DNA of 64,000 nucleotides, from the NCBI RefSeq assembly GCF_910592395.1, contig NC_088311.1:2422501-2486500 (forward strand), read 5' to 3'. Position 1 is the stretch's first letter; each line of letters begins with the position of its first letter. The translations under genes and the position numbers were made by a program. This document shows positions 58,400-64,000 of the stretch, piece by piece. The notes below the pieces were generated by a model, which did not search any database, had not been told where the DNA came from, and saw nothing but the letters and a program-made list of their open reading frames with translations. The stretch is from Lineus longissimus (Eukaryota > Nemertea > Pilidiophora > Heteronemertea > Lineidae).

Positions 58400-60200
58400 T
58401 GAGCTCGCCAGCGATTTTGAATAGCTTGGAGACATTGATTTATATAGTGGTTATTACAACTAATAAACTGTTAATCCATGACTTAATAATATTTCATATG
58501 AAAAGATATTTTTGAGGTGGCTTTGTGTGTGATTTCAATCATCCCGGGCGGCCGTTTCAAAACGAATAATCGTTACGGATGATGGACGCCATTACACAAG
58601 TTCCATGTAAATTTGAATGTAATGATGTGGGATTTTGACATGAATGGAAGTCACTCGCAGAATCTTTTTTACTCTTAGCCTTGCCGGAGGTTCGTGGTTT
58701 TCATTATTGCATGTCAGTGTTCAATGAACTATTTTTCTGCGTTCATTCAATGTTCATTCAATTCGTTGCAGCATGTATTTGGTGAAAGTGATTTAAATGA
58801 AATTCGGGGAAGAAAGGTTGCTGGTGATTGTCGGTGATTAATTTCAGTGATGGATCCATAACATCGAACTAGCGACATGTTGAGAATATGTGTGGGCATG
58901 TTTAATATGTAAGCTTGATAAGAGTTTATCCTCAAATAATTATTTGGGTACCTCAAGAGCCATTTAAAATACCAGTGACACGAGTAGAAAATGATGTTGT
59001 CGGGTGATATCTGAGAGTATGTGTTTCTGGCCCTCATATCTGTTTTTAGTTGGGCAGTTGGGTTCGAAGAAGGAATTGGGATTTGAGGACCAACATTAGT
59101 ATTGGTTCTCCAAAAATGTTGTGAGGGTCTCACTGCAGGGGTTATCAAACAAGTCTAGGCCTCTGGAAGGATGTTAATAAAAACAAAAGTATTCATAAAA
59201 TATTCTTATTGCGTGTAAAATCTGGACCCCAATCGATCATTTTAGGTGACTTGGCCAAGTGGTGAAGCCATCCATTTCTAGCAGTTATTTGTTTCGACTT
59301 CAAAAAAGAAAAGGAAAAAATAACTCATGATGATTAACTTAGCAATAATAAAACTTTAATTATCACCCACAGGGTTAACACATTATCAAATCAATTTAAT
59401 GATTGTTACATTTCTTCTTTATCTTAAACCATCTTGTAAGTGACTTCAAGCTGAAGTCGTATTGACGATGAATTATCGAGTGCTGACTTTCAATTCACGA
59501 CAGCACGTTTCGACTCCACCCAACTCTATTCATAATACCACGCCAGCGCTGAAGCATCCCTCAAATCGAATCCAGCGAGTTGAAAACTTCTTCTGTAAGA
59601 ACTAACTGACGGTTTATTTCATGTGAATACAATTTTAGTGTTCTTATTGGCGACTGTATGGATACTCATGGTAAATGGCGATTCTGTAACCATGGTGACC
59701 GATGTGTGGGCATCATTATGTAGCCTTGATTAGCGCGGTAGCCACTGTATGTGGCTACTGCGACCTATCCACACGTCCAGGACATGATCACGAGGTATTT
59801 TTTTTCTCAAGAAAATCACCCAACATTGCCTCAAGAAATCAATTTACCTAACAAACTGAGGCAAGTTGTCCATTTTGTAAAACCGCCACCTGAAATTTTT
59901 TGTTGCGTTTTTTACGCATCGGACAAAGTTTGTCATGAATATTGCATATGGTGTTGATGAAAAAAGATAGCTCCTGGTTATGCACTTTAAGCTCGTTATT
60001 ACATGGAACTCGTATTGAGCTACAAGATGAATCACCCGTTTCTCAATTCACATTGGAACACGCTACCTGTCATGTTAGGAAGTGGTCAAAATGTAGCCAG
60101 TGGCTTTCATTTTTTTCATCAGAGAATTCGCCTGTACGAGGCAGTGTATAGTTGGAACCTAGCAATCACGACTGTTTTGTAGATATTATGATAAAACCTC
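58400..60200. other. CpG-richer, regulatory-looking stretch
   Basis: Contains GGGCGGCCG (58548-58556), several CpG clusters, a near X-box (59688-59701) and a hairpin (59738-59758). The 133-codon minus frame at 58747-59148 is at chance length and unrecognised. Confidence 0.3.
59688..59758. promoter_or_regulatory. near-consensus X-box beside an 8 bp hairpin
   Basis: GTAACCATGGTGAC (59688-59701) matches the RFX consensus except for one base of one half-site. GTAGCCAC (59738-59745) and GTGGCTAC (59751-59758) form a perfect hairpin with a 5-base loop 40 bases away. Confidence 0.3.
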
Positions 60201-60204
60201 ACAT

Positions 60205-62390
60205 CCTTGGAAAATTTATCCTTCAAGAAAAAAAAGGAAAAACTTTTTTGACCAAATGGTGAATATAACCACATGAAGAAGTAGAAATAAATAAAAATAT
60301 GATTCCTTACAACAAACCCTACATGACCTGTTTTATTGTCGGATTCGTATTCCGTTCATCTCTTCTTTAGGCCTATAGGACAGCATCTCTATAAAAAGCA
60401 TTGTAATAGAATGTTTGAATATCTTGAAGATTTTATTCTTTTAAGAGTATTTAGCGAATTCCAAAACAAAAAAGTTGTGAAAACTTGGCACTTTACAGTG
60501 CTCTGAGTCTTTCCTCATGAGTTGACCTTTGTCATGAGGTGGACACCTATTATCTTTTCCAAGGACATTGATTAGCATTGTTCCCTTTATTTTCAAAGTT
60601 AACGTCAGACATAAAACAAATACATTGCCTCCAATCCTTGTTAGTGCTCTATCAATCTTAAAACTTCGTGTATCTAATGGTATCTTGATTCGAATGCAGG
60701 GCATCTCATTGGCCGAAATGTAATAAATGACTTTGGGGGTAATGACCATTAACCCGCAGTCCCAGAGGCACCAATTAGGTGTGAGGAGAAATTTTGTTTT
60801 ATTTGCTTCATTATGAACTTTAGCCAAGTTGGACATGTTGGAATAGGCGATAGACACGATTCCTCGGACCCATATGGGATGGGGGAATTATATCACTGGC
60901 TAGTTCGTGCGTGAAGGATGCAGTCCCATTGGTCATTTGAGAAGGTGTAAATCGATTCTGGCTGGCCGGATGACAGAGCTTTGGCACTTTCGCTGAATAC
61001 ATGAGCACTGTGACTGTTTCATGTCAAAACTTGTGTAATGTTGTTAAGTTTGCCGTTGACCAGATGTGGCCATGTGACAAGAGTGGCGAATCATAGATAA
61101 AAATTAAATTTGTCGTTGTTGATAAAATCTATTATTACTCATCATTGCTTGGTCAAGGTTTGAAGGCCGTTTATTGTAACATGGTGGCTAGCAACCAGAT
61201 GGCCATAAGTCTTACTTATCGGTAGCGTAAGTTTACCGTCAGTGTTCTGTTGGCTCGAAGATAATTTGTCTCTTTTAATGAGTTTCCCTTGAGCATGACT
61301 AGATGGCTCAACCTAAGCAAGAAGTGAAAGATTTAGCAAAATTTGACTTGCAAGAGTGCTTCATGTCTCTATGAATGAAGCAAAAATATTCAGTAGAGCA
61401 ATTGGATTAAAAGTCAATTGTGCCAGCAAATGTTGTCTGAATGCTTAGTCACATCTCATGATCTCAACTGGTCATTTTGCTCTACTTTTATGCGCTCAGC
61501 TAACGTAATTGGCTTTCAACTCTTTACTTAGCCAAAGTATATGGCTTCGGCGGACATCATTTGTTAGATTAGTATCTTGTCCTGTCTGCTACTTGTATCA
61601 CAGCCAGCATCGCTTATTTTAGAAATAAATTTCAGGGGATCAAAGAGCGATGGCCGGTGCGATCAGTTTCCATGTTTATTTCATTGTTGGATCATCAAAT
61701 AATAATTGCGTCATAAATAAGATTGAAAAGTCCATGTCATCCATTGAATACTAGTTCCATCCATCCATACATATGTATTGACGGAATAAAATGCATAACA
61801 ATTCACTCAACTTTGCTTGAAATTGATTTTGCTGTCTCTGATGGTAATTTGCATGTTCTGGTGATAACATTGCTTGACCAGCAGCCAGCTTGATGGTGTG
61901 GGGGTTTATTGCCCCCTAGATTCTTGTATACCTCAATACCTTCAATTTACTCAGTATATTAATGATGATAGGTAACCAGAAGGACGACCCATCCATAAGT
62001 AATTTCATCGCATCAAGTTTCTGAGAAAGTGGACGCAGAAGTTCATCACTCCAGTCAATGGGCACTGCATGGACACTAATAACCATTTCACAAAAATGTC
62101 TTTGCTGCTAGAAAAGCCTTAAATGGGTGGGGGAAAAAATCACTGTATTCCAGCTCAAATGTCTCATTCCTGATCCTTTTTGGTCGTATTCTGGGAATGT
62201 AAGTGTTTTAAGATACTTTGGGTTTCGAAGTTTGAGATGAATTGTAACATTTTCTTCAAATGTTGCATTTTCTGTGCAAAATCATCAAAAATCAGAGTGA
62301 AATAGACTATAGAACTCAATCAAGATATAAGAGTGAAATATATGAAGTAGCAGCTGACATCAAAATATGTTGTGAGCCTTCGAACAACTT
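60205..62390. other. noncoding stretch
   Basis: The 138-codon minus frame at 60441-60857 is the longest in the window but has no recognisable content or bias. Nothing else noted. Confidence 0.35.
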
Positions 62391-62392
62391 AC

Positions 62393-62440
62393 CTCAGGAG
62401 TAGCAGTGAAACAGGTCACCTTATAGCTGTCATCAAAACC
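62393..62440 (-). CDS. candidate 48-base exon
   Basis: Minus strand: acceptor TTTTTATCTTACATTTCAG, 16 codons GFDDSYKVTCFTATPE, canonical GTAAGT donor. Phase 0 at both ends. Both splice sites are strong and the peptide is plausible. It would follow the 62966 candidate in frame (HVKVCM then GFDDSYKVTC). Confidence 0.32.
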
Positions 62441-62965
62441 CTGAAATGTAAGATAAAAACCGATTATCAAAACTAAATTCTTGAAAATATAAAGGAGAGC
62501 GATACTTTCAATAGTGAAAATACCTTAGAACGAGATTGACCCTTTCGACATGGAGAAGGTCAAGTTGAAAAAGGGTTGGAGAACGTTTTCTGGAAATAAA
62601 CCTCCATTCTGATGTAACCATATGTGTCTGTTGATGCTGAATTCTTTCCTGTCAATGAAATAGTGGATGAAAAATGATTTTTGAACCTTTGACCCCTGAA
62701 TGGGGAAAAGCGTGAAACAGAGACAGCAATACTCTATTTCTGTGTACAAAATAAGCACCTATTCTAACCCGGCCGATATGTTTTGACATAATCCAGAAAT
62801 GATGATGACGTTCTGTTGCAGTGACATCAACTTGGCAACGCACAATGAATCTATTCAGTCAGATACTGTCTCTGTCCTGTTTACCTTTGTTGAAAGAATG
62901 GGGACAGGGGGTGGGTGCTGAAACCCTTGTCACCTGGTCCAGCATAGTTTATGTATAAAACTTAC

Positions 62966-62995
62966 CATACACACTTTTACATGCCCCCTGCTATT
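62966..62995 (-). CDS. candidate 30-base micro-exon
   Basis: Minus strand: acceptor ATGTTGCTTCCAG, ten codons NSRGHVKVCM, donor GTAAGT. Phase 0 at both ends, matching the 62393 piece. It is too short to support itself. Confidence 0.2.
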
Positions 62996-62999
62996 CTGG

Positions 63000-64000
63000 A
63001 AGCAACATTAGCATGAATTCAATTCATCGTAAGCACATGAGGTGATAGGATTCTGAACTTGTAATCACACATTCATTCACATTGTATTCAGTGGACAAGA
63101 TTGCTGCTAATATGCAACACCTTTGTAATTACAGACATAAATTGAAGGGAGATGTAGTGTGATGGCCGTTATCTGTTGGGACTCTAAATTGTGGCCATTA
63201 AAACATTCTCATGGCCATTAAAAAGTGGTCAATATTTCCTCATTTTCTTGCTGAATGTCATATTGTGTATTTTCCTCTAAAATAAGCGTCCAGACTTTGA
63301 TCACTTATAAAAAAAGATTATGAACAATAGCAATTTTTAATTAATTTCATTATTTCAACCTCATTAACACATTGCCAATATATTTCCACTGATTTGGCTA
63401 ATCTTCCATCCCCTTATGCATGGATCTTATGAAATAAACACCACATTTTACTTTGTTTTCTAAAAAATCAATCTACTATCGCATTTCCTAGTGTTATCAA
63501 TAGAGCTATCGACAATTTTTCTCTCAGATAAAAGAATGTTTATTTTGTGTCTAAAAAATCAATGTTTTGGTTCGAATATCTTAGTCTTCACACGTCGTTT
63601 GTGAAGAATCTTACACTAAACCCAGATTATCGTAAAAAGATTGAGTTCAATTCAAACCATTCATTTTCCTGTTTAAATCTCATGCACGGTTCTGGCGATT
63701 ATTATTTTAGTTGCGTGGTTGCTTGTGTATGCATTGAACACTTATTGATCATTTACGATTTGACATTATGAAATAAATAGAATGTCATATCGACCGATAT
63801 TGCCCTGGCTTAACCGGAATAGATCGTGATAAAATTTGTCCGGGAATAATGAAACTGGTCGAGTCTCTCTCGTAGTTGATGTTTAACATTAATGATTTTT
63901 ACATGTTTGTTGTTTTCGACTAAAAACTAACACGCTGTGTTATCAGTGTCAACACTGTGAGCGGATATGGTGTATTGAAATTGTGGATAATGGCGTCCAG
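63000..64000. other. noncoding stretch
   Basis: AT-rich. A 74-codon plus frame at 63547-63771 opens with a GTG and has no recognisable content. Nothing else noted. Confidence 0.35.

Noticed and set aside
58747-59148. 133-codon minus frame.
   Set aside because: Chance length, no codon bias, no splice context.
59505-59530. Second hammerhead-like GTCGAAACG string on the minus strand.
   Set aside because: No CTGATGA element or stem II partner upstream.
60441-60857. Longest open frame of the window, 138 codons on the minus strand.
   Set aside because: Several frames of 129-138 codons occur here with unrelated positions, which is the chance ceiling; composition and sequence show no coding bias or known motif.
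1-64000. tRNA, 5S or other structural RNA genes.
   Set aside because: No B-box (GGTTCGANNCC) in a plausible cloverleaf and no rRNA-like blocks were found by eye.
1-64000. CRISPR array, bacterial operon or prophage.
   Set aside because: No regular direct repeats with unique spacers, no gene-dense strand-consistent frames, and animal-type splice and transposon signals throughout.

Overview
This is eukaryotic, metazoan-type DNA: AT-rich, with no bacterial gene density, no long open frames (the longest is about 138 codons, which is the chance level here), intron-like spacing, and animal-type mobile-element ends. A 70 bp patch at 31621-31690 resembles a repeat tail I associate with marine invertebrates, especially molluscs, and the palindrome TAGGCCTA occurs six times where under one is expected. 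A marine invertebrate, possibly a lophotrochozoan, is my best guess. The phylum is not established.

Protein-coding content is sparse. The one stretch I call coding with reasonable confidence is on the minus strand at the left edge (1-337): 112 codons open to the window boundary, with strong codon periodicity and an acidic, Met-rich protein ending in a basic cluster. Several short minus-strand exon candidates lie to its right, at 4384, 5333, 5842, 6203, 6930, 8740, 11124 and 18752. The 4384 and 1-337 pieces join in phase. On the plus strand, pieces at 51487 and 52066 also join in phase, and a signal-peptide-like piece at 44917 joins 45734 in phase. GTRAGT donors are expected about 34 times per strand by chance in DNA of this composition, so all of these except 1-337 are low-confidence hypotheses. 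I recognise no gene family.

The clearest structures are mobile and repetitive. (1) A 1.37 kb piggyBac-like non-autonomous element sits at 52531-53903, with a perfect 14 bp inverted repeat, TTAA duplications, and an internal array carrying GGCCGCCATCTTG-type (YY1-like) motifs. (2) A 412 bp foldback element with about 130 bp arms sits at 24114-24525. (3) A 213 bp element with GC-rich inverted ends (52307-52519) lies eight bases from the piggyBac-like element. (4) A pogo/Tigger-like terminus ends at 21000. (5) A dense cluster of tandem repeats spans 55.1-57.2 kb: a 184 bp duplication, a 74 bp minisatellite, a nested palindrome and a four-copy array of about 320 bp whose units each carry a splice-acceptor-like sequence. 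(6) An old tandem duplication lies at 28.78-29.40 kb.

Possible control sites include a perfect RFX X-box (28606), a weaker X-box about 75 bp upstream of an ATGGCGGCG start (38263/38351), a ZNF143/Staf motif (50277), paired PBX/MEIS-type sites in an inverted repeat (6797-6825), a four-tract G-quadruplex motif (17435) and four long C or G homopolymers. A hammerhead-ribozyme-like core lies near 25770. Most of the remainder is intron-like or intergenic DNA in which I see nothing specific.
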